In this document: positions 18,018 through 26,074 of the stretch, in pieces
Layout: the number at the start of each line of letters is the position of its first letter
Position numbering within the stretch: the first letter of the stretch is position 1
Translations under genes and position numbers: made by a program
The notes under the pieces: model-generated
Told to the model about the DNA's origin: nothing
The model's database searches: none
The model's input: only the letters and a program-made list of their open reading frames with translations
Origin: Terriglobales bacterium
GTDB lineage: Bacteria; Acidobacteriota; Terriglobia; Terriglobales; Acidobacteriaceae
DNA length: 64,000 nucleotides
Assembly: GCA_025934735.1 (NCBI GenBank)
Contig: JAICWP010000012.1
Coordinates: 62,001-126,000, forward strand
Direction of reading: 5' to 3'

Positions 18018-18089
18018 TTGTGTAATTGAGTAATTGGGTAATGGAAACTCTTCGTCACTTTACCATTGTCCGATTGCACAATTACTCAA
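18018..18089. repeat. 27-bp imperfect inverted repeat, GTAATTG type
   Basis: The arms 18018-18044 (TTGTGTAATTGAGTAATTGG...) and 18063-18089 are inverted with 6 mismatches in 27. The right arm reaches into the GNAT gene and supplies its TAA stop codon. Related single arms occur at 9010-9036 and about 39080-39096. Confidence 0.65.
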
Positions 18090-18501
18090 CGGTGCGCTCC
18101 ATGTAGAGCGCGCCTGGAATTGGATTCTCCCGGTAGGGAGCGATCTCGAAAAAGCCATAAGCGCGGTACATGCGCACAGCACCTTGCATGATGGGCTCAA
18201 CCGTGTCCAGACGGATGCGCTGGTAGCCGATGGCGCGGGCCTCGGCCAGTACCGCGTTGAGCAGCGCCTTGCCCAGGCCCTGGCCGCGAAACTGCGGCCG
18301 CACATAGAGGCGCTTCATTTCGCAAATGCCGGGCTCCAGCGGGTGCAGGGCCACGCAACCCGCGAGGTCCCGGCCCAGCCGCGCCAGCAGCAGCCGTCCT
18401 TGCGGCGGAGCGTAGTCGCCGGGCAGGCCCGCCACTTCCTGCTCGAAACTTTGAAAACACAGGTTGAAGCCGAGCGATGAAGCATACTCCTGAAAAAGCA
18501 C
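18082..18501 (-). CDS. GNAT-family N-acetyltransferase
   Basis: 139 residues with the acetyl-CoA-binding motif RLYVRPQFRGQGLGKALL (motif A, R-x-x-G-x-G) and a C-terminal YRAYGFFEI typical of the family. Substrate unknown. The first in-frame start, GTG at 18501, cuts into the N-terminal helix. The frame upstream reads TPEHLAEAR and continues to the end of fabG without a stop, so the real start may be a rare codon near 18546, coupled to fabG translation. The gene follows fabG on the same strand. Confidence 0.82.
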   Translation of the reverse strand: MLFQEYASSLGFNLCFQSFEQEVAGLPGDYAPPQGRLLLARLGRDLAGCVALHPLEPGICEMKRLYVRPQFRGQGLGKALLNAVLAEARAIGYQRIRLDTVEPIMQGAVRMYRAYGFFEIAPYRENPIPGALYMERTVE

Positions 18502-18572
18502 ACGGGCTTCGGCGAGATGCTCGGGCGTGACCGCCTGGGCGATGGAGATGGCCGGAGAGGAAGGCGTGCGCG

Positions 18573-19316
18573 CTACCCCATCAGGATGCCTCCGTTCACG
18601 TTGAGCACGTGGCCGGTGATGTAGGCGGCCTCGTCGGAGGCGAGAAAGCTGACCGCATGCGCCACGTCGGCGTCGCTGCCGGCCCGCCCCAGGGGAATCA
18701 TCTTCAGGATGTTCTCTTTCATTTCGGCGGGCAGACCCGCGGTCATAGACGTCTCAATATAGCCGGGGGCTACGGCATTAACCGTGATGTTGCGGGAGGC
18801 AACCTCGCGGGCCACGGCCATGGTCAGGCCGATAAGCCCGGCCTTGGACGCCGAATAGTTGGCCTGCCCCACCTGGCCGATCTGGCCGAAAATGCTGGTG
18901 ATGTTGATGATGCGTCCCCAGCGCTGCTTGAGCATGGAACCGATGACAGCCTGGATGCACAGATAGGCGGCGGTCAGGTTGGTGTTGAGCACGGCGTCCC
19001 AGTCGGCGCGTTTCATGCGCATGACCAGCTGGTCGCGGGTGATTCCGGCATTGTTGACCAGAATGTCAATTTTCCCGAACTTGCCGAGGACGGCGCGGAC
19101 AGCGGATTTGATCTGCTCTTCACTGGCCACGTCCATGGGAAAGGCGGCGGCCTGTCCGCCCGCAGCCTTGATTTCAGCGGAGACCTGCTCCAGCTTTAAC
19201 TGATTCCGGGCCGCCAGGGCAACACCCGCGCCCGCTGCGGCCAGGCGCAGAGCGCACGCCCGCCCGATTCCTTGCGAAGCGCCGGTCACCAGCGCCACCC
19301 GGCCTGCGAGGCCCAT
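18573..19316 (-). CDS. fabG: 3-oxoacyl-ACP reductase (SDR family)
   Basis: A 247-residue NADPH-dependent short-chain dehydrogenase. The cofactor motif TGASQGIG is near residue 13 and NNAG is in DILVNNAGIT. The catalytic Ser/Tyr/Lys are in INITSIFGQ and YSASKAGL. The C-terminal GHVLNVNGG is typical of FabG in fatty acid elongation. The start at 19316 has GGAGG upstream; the longer frame adds 29 residues unlike the family. No other fab gene is adjacent, so another SDR role is possible. The GNAT gene follows downstream. Confidence 0.9.
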   Translation of the reverse strand: MGLAGRVALVTGASQGIGRACALRLAAAGAGVALAARNQLKLEQVSAEIKAAGGQAAAFPMDVASEEQIKSAVRAVLGKFGKIDILVNNAGITRDQLVMRMKRADWDAVLNTNLTAAYLCIQAVIGSMLKQRWGRIINITSIFGQIGQVGQANYSASKAGLIGLTMAVAREVASRNITVNAVAPGYIETSMTAGLPAEMKENILKMIPLGRAGSDADVAHAVSFLASDEAAYITGHVLNVNGGILMG

Positions 19317-19445
19317 GCGGTCCGCCCTCCGTGGAGAAGGCGCGATTATAAATGACAGAACCAGTTCGAGTTGAAGATTCAGGCCGGAGGGCGATGCGCT
19401 CACAAGCGGGAAAGCGGCGAGGCAATAAGGTGACGCCTGAAAACG

Positions 19446-20663
19446 CTACTCGTCATCCCCTCCGCCCTCGTGGGCGGCGACTAGGGCGGGGGCTGCCTTT
19501 CCTTTACCGCCGCTCTGATCGCGGATGAGCACCCGCAGCAAAGGCGGAGCCAGGATGGTGGTGAAGCCGGTCATAAAGATGACAATGGCGTAGGCGGATT
19601 GTGACACCATGTTCATCTGCAAGCCGACCAGGGCGACGATGAGCGCTACCTCACCCCGGGGCATCATGCCGATGCCCACGCGCAGGGTAGTAGGCCAGCC
19701 TTCGCGCAGCACGGGCAGGCCGCAGCCCACCACCTTGGAAACAACCGCCAGCAGGGAGATGATGAGGGCATCGAACAACACGTCGCCGGAGAACAGGTGC
19801 ACGTCCAGGCGGGCGCCGATAGTAAAAAAGAAAAAAGGCGCCAGGAATTCGTTGATGGCATGAATGCGGGGCTGCAGCCGCCACTCCGGGGCATAGTCGG
19901 CCAGCACCAGCCCGGCGAAGAAGGCTCCGATAATGGCAGCCATGCCGATGCGCGCGGCCGCCCAGGAAAGCAGCAGGCAAATGGCCAGGGAGAGCACCAG
20001 GGGCGCGTTCTGCAGCGAAATGTGACGCAGGCCGGGGCGCACGCGGCGCACAATCCGAGGGCCGATGAAGATCATGAACAGGGCGAAGCCCACCGCTTCG
20101 GCGAAGGTGACGCCCAGGTGAAGCCAGCGGATGCCGCCGCCGCTCGCAATGCCGCTAACCACCGCCAGCAGGATCATACCCAGGATATCGTCAAACACAG
20201 CAGCGCCCATGATGATGCGGGCGAAGCGGGCATTCAGCACGTGCAGGTCGGCGAGCACGCGGGCGGTGATGGCCACGCTGGTGGCGACCATGGCGGCGGC
20301 CACGAACACGGCTTCGTGAGTGGCCCCCCCGCGCAGGCGCATGTAGAAAAAGCCGAGGACAAAAGGAAATACAACTCCGGCCAGGGCCACACCGAGTGAT
20401 TGCCGGCCCACGCGCAGCAGATCCTGAGGCCGGGTTTCCAGGCCGGCGGTAAAGAGGACGAAAATGGCCCCGATTTCCGCGAAGGCGTACACGTTTGCGG
20501 TGGGCGCGATGAGCCGGGCAGCGTGCGGGCCGAGGATGATGCCAGCCAGGATTTCGCCCAGCACAGCGGGAAACGAGAGGCGCTCGAACAGCTCGCCGAA
20601 GATCTTCGCCCAGACAAAGATGGCGAACAGCTCCAGCAGCAACGTGTCGGCGCCACTTGGCAT
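19446..20663 (-). CDS. Cation:proton antiporter (CPA2 family)
   Basis: About 405 residues with roughly 12 hydrophobic segments. Typical strings include GELFERLSFPAVLGEILAGIILGP near the N-terminus (split here: FPAVLGEILAG), TSVAITARVL, and VFDDILGMILL with the paired Asp used in ion exchange. It exchanges Na+ or K+ for H+ across the inner membrane; which ion is unclear, and no RCK/TrkA domain is attached. The start at 20663 matches the family; an upstream TTG at 20729 is possible. Neither has a clear ribosome site. Confidence 0.88.
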   Translation of the reverse strand: MPSGADTLLLELFAIFVWAKIFGELFERLSFPAVLGEILAGIILGPHAARLIAPTANVYAFAEIGAIFVLFTAGLETRPQDLLRVGRQSLGVALAGVVFPFVLGFFYMRLRGGATHEAVFVAAAMVATSVAITARVLADLHVLNARFARIIMGAAVFDDILGMILLAVVSGIASGGGIRWLHLGVTFAEAVGFALFMIFIGPRIVRRVRPGLRHISLQNAPLVLSLAICLLLSWAAARIGMAAIIGAFFAGLVLADYAPEWRLQPRIHAINEFLAPFFFFTIGARLDVHLFSGDVLFDALIISLLAVVSKVVGCGLPVLREGWPTTLRVGIGMMPRGEVALIVALVGLQMNMVSQSAYAIVIFMTGFTTILAPPLLRVLIRDQSGGKGKAAPALVAAHEGGGDDE

Positions 20664-20906
20664 AGAAAAGAGTGGAGACGATAGGCGGAGACTTAATTCT
20701 CTAATGCCGGGCAAGGCGGCTACCAGCAAAATCGCAAGCTGCTGTGCGATTTAGCAAGCTGCTGCCGGGCACGAGCACGGGCCCGCCGCCATGGTGTATG
20801 TTGAACGGGAGCAAACGATGGCGTGTCTGGGCGGCATCTAAGGCCGCAGAGCAGCCTCTGAGCAGTCGGGCAGAGAACTGACGCAAGCAGGAGGAACTCC
20901 CCCAAA

Positions 20907-21599
20907 ATGGCAACTGCACAATTGCCGGCGCCGCCGGTGCGCTGGGCGCGCGCGCCTTTTTACTTCAACTCGGCGGCACACCTGCTCCGCATTGAGCGGG
21001 AGAAGGCCACCACTCTGGGCGAATTGCTGGCCGCGCTGCGCGCTGTGCCTAGCGAATCCATATTCCAGCACACCTTCCGCACCCTGCAGGAGCACCACTT
21101 CATCCGCGAGGGCTTTTCCAACGACTACGCACACTGGGCCTTTGCCGCTTGCAACGAAGTGGGACTGGCGGAGCGCCTGGCTTCGGTGGACGTGCGGGAA
21201 TTCACTTCTGTGGAAAGCCTGCGGGAACGCATTGTGCAGATCGTGCAGGATTACCTGAACCGCAACCCGCGCGCGGCAGACCGGGTGGCCATGGAGCCGT
21301 TTTACTTTTGCGCCTCCGATGCAGTGGTAGTGCCCACACCGTTTGTAGGCCGCAACCTGGCGGAATTCCGCGACTGCATGAACCAGGTGAGCATTCACAG
21401 CATTCATTATCATTTCATCGAAGCGCGCCTGCGGCTGAAACTGAACTCCAACGATTTTTCCGTGTGGCTGGAATCGGAACTGGACATGGGGCGCATAGCC
21501 GACCAGTTCAACCGCATTGACATCTATACTTCGACGCTGCAGGACGTGCGTCGGACCATGGTGCGCGTCATCGAACGAGCTCTACATTCCCAGGCATGA
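20907..21599 (+). CDS. DUF5752-family protein
   Basis: A 230-residue soluble protein with strings I recall as conserved in DUF5752: PFYFNSAAHLLR, SIFQHTFRTLQEHHFIREG, HSIHYHFIEARLRLKLN and RIDIYTSTLQDVR. Function unknown; members commonly sit next to trehalose or glycosyl transferases, as here. The trehalose synthase gene starts 7 bases after its stop, so the two are almost certainly one operon. AGGAGG lies 11 bases before the ATG. Confidence 0.82.
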   Translation: MATAQLPAPPVRWARAPFYFNSAAHLLRIEREKATTLGELLAALRAVPSESIFQHTFRTLQEHHFIREGFSNDYAHWAFAACNEVGLAERLASVDVREFTSVESLRERIVQIVQDYLNRNPRAADRVAMEPFYFCASDAVVVPTPFVGRNLAEFRDCMNQVSIHSIHYHFIEARLRLKLNSNDFSVWLESELDMGRIADQFNRIDIYTSTLQDVRRTMVRVIERALHSQA

Positions 21600-21606
21600 G
21601 GTAGAA

Positions 21607-23010
21607 ATGGAACCAAGGAAAGACCGGGTAGAGGAACGCGCGGCCGAGCAGACAGGCAGCAAAGTGGGAACACAAAGGCCGGTGGAAGCTCCGCCACGCA
21701 ACGGCGGAGGGGAAGCGCCAGAGGCGCCCTTCCGAGAACGGCGCAAGCGGCCGCGCATTTCGGAGACCCCGCCGGCGCCGCCTCCGCCACCCCGGCTGGA
21801 TGACTACGAGCCCATCATCGGCAAGCCGGAGCTGGACGAGCTGCGCTTTCTGGCCCGCCCCTTGCTCGGTAAGACGGTGAAAATGGTGAACTCCACCTCC
21901 CTGGGAGGCGGCGTTGCCGAAATGCTCAACCGGCTGATTCCGCTGCTCAGCGAGCTGGAAGTGGTGACGCGCTGGGACGTAATCACCGGCGGCAACGACT
22001 TCTTCGAAGTGACCAAGGCGTTCCACAACGCGCTGCACGGCGGCGACTACGTGCTGACCAAGGAAGCTCGCGACATCTTCATGATGTACAACGAGCAGAA
22101 CCGGCAGCGCATGCAGTTTACCGAGGACCTGTTCGTGATTCACGATCCCCAGCCGGTGGGGCTGGTCCGCTCGCGCGAGCGCAACCGCGGCAAGTGGATG
22201 TGGCGCTGCCATATTGATCTTTCTAACCCGCATCCCGACGTGTGGGGCTTCCTGCGGCCTATGGTTGAGGAATACGACGCTACGGTGTTCTCCTCGCCGG
22301 CATTTTCGCGCCAGCTGATGGCGCCACAGTACCTGTTCTTTCCCTGCATTGACCCGCTTTCGGAGAAGAACAAGGAACTGGATCCCGCGTACATTCAGAA
22401 GGTGTGCGACGACTTCGGTATTGACCGCAGCCGGCCCATTGTCACCCAGATTTCCCGCTTCGACCGGCTCAAGGATCCGGTGGGCGTGATCCAGGCTTAC
22501 AAGCTGGCGAAAAAATATGTGGACTGCCAGCTGGTGCTGGCCGGCGGCGGAGCCACCGACGATCCCGAAGGCGCCATCGTGCTGCAGGAAGTAATGGAAG
22601 CGGCGGGCGAGGATCCCGACGTGATCATTCTCAACCTTCCGCCGTGGTCGGCGCTGGAGATCAACGCACTGCAGCGCGCCTCCACCGTCGTGGTGCAGAA
22701 ATCGCTGAAGGAAGGCTTCGGGCTTACCGTGACCGAGGCGCTGTGGAAGGGCAAGCCCACCATCGCCGGGGCAGTAGGCGGTATCCCCACGCAGGTGATT
22801 CACAAGCTCACGGGCGTGCTGGTGCACTCGGTGGAAGGCTGCGCTTACCAGATCCGCTATCTGCTCACGCATCCGGAATTTGCCGAGCAGATGGGCAAGA
22901 ACGGGCGCGAGCACGTAAAAGAAAATTTCCTGATGACCACTAACGTGAAGCGCTGGCTGCTGCTGTTCCAAATCCTGCTGGGCATGGTGAGGAAAGAGAA
23001 GACGACGTAA
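21607..23010 (+). CDS. Glycosyltransferase family 4, trehalose synthase (TreT)-like
   Basis: 467 residues. A disordered, charged Pro-rich head of about 60 residues precedes a GT-B fold. VNSTSLGGGVAEMLNRLIPLL is split here to the motif STSLGGGVAEML, typical of TreT. The nucleotide-sugar half has RFDRLKDPVGVI and LKEGFGLTVTEALWKGKP with the acidic E-x7-E motif. TreT joins a nucleotide-sugar donor and glucose to make trehalose, a stress protectant. The start at 21607 overlaps the GAGGTAG ribosome site next to the DUF5752 stop. Confidence 0.87.
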   Translation: MEPRKDRVEERAAEQTGSKVGTQRPVEAPPRNGGGEAPEAPFRERRKRPRISETPPAPPPPPRLDDYEPIIGKPELDELRFLARPLLGKTVKMVNSTSLGGGVAEMLNRLIPLLSELEVVTRWDVITGGNDFFEVTKAFHNALHGGDYVLTKEARDIFMMYNEQNRQRMQFTEDLFVIHDPQPVGLVRSRERNRGKWMWRCHIDLSNPHPDVWGFLRPMVEEYDATVFSSPAFSRQLMAPQYLFFPCIDPLSEKNKELDPAYIQKVCDDFGIDRSRPIVTQISRFDRLKDPVGVIQAYKLAKKYVDCQLVLAGGGATDDPEGAIVLQEVMEAAGEDPDVIILNLPPWSALEINALQRASTVVVQKSLKEGFGLTVTEALWKGKPTIAGAVGGIPTQVIHKLTGVLVHSVEGCAYQIRYLLTHPEFAEQMGKNGREHVKENFLMTTNVKRWLLLFQILLGMVRKEKTT

Positions 23011-23047
23011 GGCCGTCGGTCAGGGTTCGCAAGCCAGGTGGGGGAAT

Positions 23048-23947
23048 TCATCTTTTAATGCCGCTGGCCTGCTGCTCCGGCGTGGCAAATCCCCAGGCCA
23101 TACGCGGGGTATTGTGGGCAATGCCCAAGCGCCCCTGCCCGTCCAGCACAATAATGCCGCCGTGCCCGCTTAGGCGTTTTTGCAGGTAGGCAATGGCTTC
23201 ACTGGCCGCCTGCTGCGGAGGCGCGCCCGTGGACACCCGGTCCGCCGTCCACTTGGCCAGCACCAGCTTCATAATGGGCTCGCCCCATCCGGTGGTGGAA
23301 ACCCCGGCGCTCTGGTTGTCGGCATAGCAGCCGCAACCGATAAGCGAAGAATCCCCTACCCGGCCGGGCGTCTTGTTGAGCGTGCCCCCAGTGGAGGTGG
23401 CGGCAGCCAAATTGCCGTTCTTATCCAGCGCCACCGCACCCACGGTGTCGTGAGAAGCCGAGAACACATCGGCCGGCGATTCCCCTTGCACCTGCATGCC
23501 TCGCAAGCGCTGCACCTCGCGTTCAATCACCAGCTCTTCATTCGCAATCAGGGGCACCCCGTGCTCTTCGGCAAAGCGCTCCGCCCCCGGCCCCACGAAG
23601 TACACGTGAGGGCTGTCTTCCAGCACAATGCGGGCAAGGTGAATGGGATTGCGGATGCGCTCCACGCAACCCACACCGCCGGCGCGCAGGGTGGCACCGT
23701 CCATCATCAGGGCGTCGAGTTGCACCCGGCCGTCGCGATTCAGGAAACTGCCGCGCCCGGCGTCGAAGGCTTCGTCATCCTCCATCACCTTGACCGCGGC
23801 TTCCACCGCATCCAGGGAGGAGCCGGCTCGCTCCAGCAAACGCCAGCCCGCTGCCAGGGCGGCGCGAACGCCGTTCAGGTGGGCTTCGACCATGTCATCG
23901 GGAATGGCCCACCCGCCGCCGTGGACCACCAATACCGACTTATTCAA
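23048..23947 (-). CDS. iaaA: Isoaspartyl peptidase / L-asparaginase (Ntn hydrolase)
   Basis: A 299-residue precursor of the plant-type asparaginase family, which cleaves itself into two chains. The new N-terminal nucleophile is the Thr of HDTVGAVALD, near residue 169. The substrate-binding GRVGDS and the motif AATSTGGT are intact, and the N-terminal VVHGGGWAI is typical. It degrades isoaspartyl dipeptides and may hydrolyse asparagine. The gene converges on the trehalose synthase gene with a 37-bp gap. Confidence 0.93.
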   Translation of the reverse strand: MNKSVLVVHGGGWAIPDDMVEAHLNGVRAALAAGWRLLERAGSSLDAVEAAVKVMEDDEAFDAGRGSFLNRDGRVQLDALMMDGATLRAGGVGCVERIRNPIHLARIVLEDSPHVYFVGPGAERFAEEHGVPLIANEELVIEREVQRLRGMQVQGESPADVFSASHDTVGAVALDKNGNLAAATSTGGTLNKTPGRVGDSSLIGCGCYADNQSAGVSTTGWGEPIMKLVLAKWTADRVSTGAPPQQAASEAIAYLQKRLSGHGGIIVLDGQGRLGIAHNTPRMAWGFATPEQQASGIKR

Positions 23948-24465
23948 CGCTTTGGTCTCGCATGGGATGGATGAGCCGACAGTCTAGCATTCGTGGGATG
24001 AGTTGCGGCCAGGGGCAGGTTACTTGTGGGTTTCAACAGTTCCCAGGTTTCAAGGTTTTGTTCATATGGGCGGCGGGTTTGGTCCTTGAAACTTTTCTTC
24101 CTACCACCGTTCATTCCGGCAGCAGGGGTACTGCAATTTGTAGAGTGCGTGAAGGGGCTATTACACCAGTTGACTTCCGGGTTGCTCGTAATCCGTCCGC
24201 AATTGTGCAATGGGATCGACTGCTCACGTTCTCCGAGGGTCAGGAGAGATCAGCGGCAGCTTCAGCGAGGGGCGGGACCGAACATAACAGTTCCAGGCGG
24301 CCCACCCCAAAGACCCACGCGAAGCCACCGGCCAGCATCACAGCGGCTGACCGCTGGCCTGTTAAGAGAACACATTGGGCGGTGGATGGCGCCGCCGCTG
24401 CTCGCAGCAAAGCATGGAACTGTACGAGATGACCATGCCGGAGGAGTGTAAGGAGTTGGTCCAGA
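23948..24465. other. Intergenic stretch without a supported gene
   Basis: About 500 bases between iaaA and the next minus-strand gene. Frames here are short, overlapping and unlike protein. The only structured element is the GTTTCAAGG/CCTTGAAAC palindrome at 24047-24092. Confidence 0.5.
24047..24092. repeat. Inverted repeat GTTTCAAGG / CCTTGAAAC
   Basis: The 9-bp arms at 24047-24055 and 24084-24092 are perfect. Their core is shared with the larger palindrome at 28298-28378. Confidence 0.65.
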
Positions 24466-24927
24466 TTAGCGTGGTTCTCGAATCCAAATGATATCCCCGG
24501 TTCTGGTGTCCAGCAGAGCATACGTCGCCATGCCTTCTACCCGGATGTACCGGTCACCATTAAGGACATAAGCATCAAAAGGCCCCAATTCGGTGGCTCG
24601 ACCGTGGCTTGGCCCAGAAACTCGGTGCCGTCGCTTCCGGGACCGAATGACCGATTGGTTCTGAGGGCGTTTTTTAGCTTTCGACGGCAATTCCGGTTGA
24701 CTGAATGCCCGGATGGCTTTGGCAACATCGTCCACTGCGCCGTGAATGTGAGGTCGCAGCCACCATGCCGTCATCAGCGCAATGAACAAAACGGTTGCTA
24801 GGACCAGAAGAATCGGGACCAGTCGTTGCGAATGATTGCGCCGGACTGTTTCTAGGTCGCGCTGAGGCCGAAAGTTGTCCCAATCATCGTCTGGCCCAGG
24901 GCGCACGGCACGGCGGTTGCCTGACAT
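24466..24927 (-). CDS. Hypothetical membrane-anchored protein
   Basis: 153 residues. An acidic, Arg-rich N-terminus precedes one clear membrane helix (about residues 37-59, LVPILLVLATVLFIALMTAW), then a basic linker (KAKKRPQNQ, RSRKRRHR). The C-terminal ~45 residues (YVLNGDRYIRVEG and LLDTRTGDIIWIRE) look like a small beta-hairpin domain. Orientation inferred from the charges: N-terminus inside, C-terminal domain possibly in the periplasm. No good ribosome site. Family not recognised. Confidence 0.6.
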   Translation of the reverse strand: MSGNRRAVRPGPDDDWDNFRPQRDLETVRRNHSQRLVPILLVLATVLFIALMTAWWLRPHIHGAVDDVAKAIRAFSQPELPSKAKKRPQNQSVIRSRKRRHRVSGPSHGRATELGPFDAYVLNGDRYIRVEGMATYALLDTRTGDIIWIREPR

Positions 24928-25222
24928 CACAAAAACACCCGAAAAACAGCGGGGTTAGAGGATATACCCTTTTTTGTGCTGGGTGTCGCACTTTTTGTGC
25001 AGTCACCCACTGTGCCCGGCCCGCTTAGAGGCCGCTACCCATCTGAGCAGCCCCGGAGCCCATGGTGCTACCCGAAAGGTGGCAACGGTGGCCTGTGGGG
25101 CCAAATTAGCGCGGTATAGCCCACCTCCCTACCCGTTTGCAAGCCGCGCTTCCAGACCTGCTGCCGTGCACCCGGGGCAACATAGTCAGAGGCTTGTCCT
25201 GCAGTGGCCTACCCGCCTCCTG
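24928..25222. other. Intergenic region upstream of padR
   Basis: A gene-free region between divergent genes. It contains a duplicated CTTTTTTGTGC / CTTTTTGTGC word near 24969 and 24991. The padR promoter lies at its right end. Nothing else was recognised. Confidence 0.45.
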
Positions 25223-25257
25223 TTGACATGCCACAGGTGCAGGCGCATACTCCTGTG
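25223..25257 (+). promoter_or_regulatory. Predicted padR promoter with overlapping dyad
   Basis: TTGACA (25223-25228), a 17-base spacer and CATACT (25246-25251) form a good sigma-70-type promoter 23 bases before the padR ATG. The inverted repeat CACAGG (25232-25237) and CCTGTG (25252-25257) straddles the -10 and is a candidate PadR self-operator. Confidence 0.6.
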
Positions 25258-25273
25258 CGGAGGCCACAGGAGC

Positions 25274-25606
25274 ATGGAAGAGGCGAAGTCGGAGATCCTG
25301 CAGGGAACCCTCGACCTGATGGTACTCAAAACACTGCATGCCCTGGGGCCGCTGCACGGTTACGGCATCGCGCGCCGCATCGAGCAGATCAGCGGTCAGG
25401 TGCTGCTGCTGAACCAGGGCACCATCTACGCTTCCCTGGTCCGCCTGCTGCAGAAGGGCTGGATCAGCGCCGCATGGGGCACGTCGGAGAACAACCGCAA
25501 GGCGAAGTTCTATTCCATCACCGGGCGCGGCCAAAAACAGTTGGCCGAAGAAACCGAAAACTGGGAACGCATCGCCGGAGTAATGGCGCGGGTATTGCAA
25601 CTGTAA
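25274..25606 (+). CDS. PadR-family transcriptional regulator
   Basis: A 110-residue winged-helix repressor. GTLDLMVLKTLHALGPLHGYG and YASLVRLLQKGWI (first shortened: LMVLKTLHALGPLHGYGIA) are the PadR signature. It has a short C-terminal helix, as in PadR-s1 proteins. The start at 25274 follows AGGAG closely and GGAGG at 10 bases; the longer frame adds 100 unlikely residues. The permease gene begins 12 bases downstream behind AAAGGAGG, so PadR very probably controls it. Inducer unknown. Confidence 0.92.
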   Translation: MEEAKSEILQGTLDLMVLKTLHALGPLHGYGIARRIEQISGQVLLLNQGTIYASLVRLLQKGWISAAWGTSENNRKAKFYSITGRGQKQLAEETENWERIAGVMARVLQL

Positions 25607-25618
25607 AGGAGGAACCGC

Positions 25619-26074
25619 ATGTGGGAGCGGCTGCGCACCTGGGGCTCGCGGCTCTGGTCGTGGGGACGAATGCGCCGCCTGGAGCGTGACTTCGCCGAGG
25701 AACTGGAGTCGCACGCGGCCATGCTCGTGGAGGAAAATCTTGGGAGGGGCCTATCTCCTGAACAAGCTCGCCGCCAGGCTTTGCTGCAACTCGGAGGCAT
25801 GGCCCAGCTGCGCGAGGACTACCGTGAGCAACGCGGGCTGCCCCTGCCGGAGCGAGTGGCTCAGGACCTGCGTTATGCCTTACGAATGTTTCGCAAGTCG
25901 CCCGGGTTCACGCTTTTTGCCGGAGCGGCCCTGGCCCTGGGCATAGGCGCCACGTCGGCGGTCTTCAACATCGCCGACGCGGTCCTGCTCCGCCCTCTTC
26001 CCTACCGCGATCCCTCCCGCCTGGTCATGCTCTGGCAGGATGACACCGCCTACGTTTTCCCCAGAACAACGTGA
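25619..26074 (+). CDS. ADOP-type permease, N-terminal part (frame 0)
   Basis: 151 residues: the ADOP prefix region ([33 protein letters not shown]) and the first membrane helix of the FtsX/MacB permease ([20 protein letters not shown], then [16 protein letters not shown]). ADOPs are duplicated MacB-like permeases of Acidobacteria lacking their own ATPase. The frame stops at TGA 26072-26074, in the middle of the domain. The rest of the protein continues in the -1 frame from 26062, overlapping by GTGA. Together the parts would make an 880-residue protein of normal ADOP length. Confidence 0.85.
   Translation: MWERLRTWGSRLWSWGRMRRLERDFAEELESHAAMLVEENLGRGLSPEQARRQALLQLGGMAQLREDYREQRGLPLPERVAQDLRYALRMFRKSPGFTLFAGAALALGIGATSAVFNIADAVLLRPLPYRDPSRLVMLWQDDTAYVFPRTT
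26056..26062 (+). other. T-TTC-CCC heptamer at the frame junction
   Basis: In the zero frame the codons are GTT TTC CCC AGA. T TTC CCC fits the X_XXY_YYZ pattern for -1 ribosomal slippage. Slipping one base back gives TTT CCC CAG AAC AAC GTG, which continues exactly into the long downstream frame. No strong downstream hairpin is visible. The same run (TTTTCCCC) is also a likely spot for a one-base deletion or sequencing error. Confidence 0.5.

Noticed and set aside
21568-22971. 467-codon minus-strand open frame
   Set aside because: Antisense to the trehalose synthase-like gene, which has intact GT motifs.
24240-24521. 93-codon minus-strand frame downstream of the small membrane gene
   Set aside because: Overlaps the C-terminus of a better-supported gene, has no ribosome site and an odd composition.
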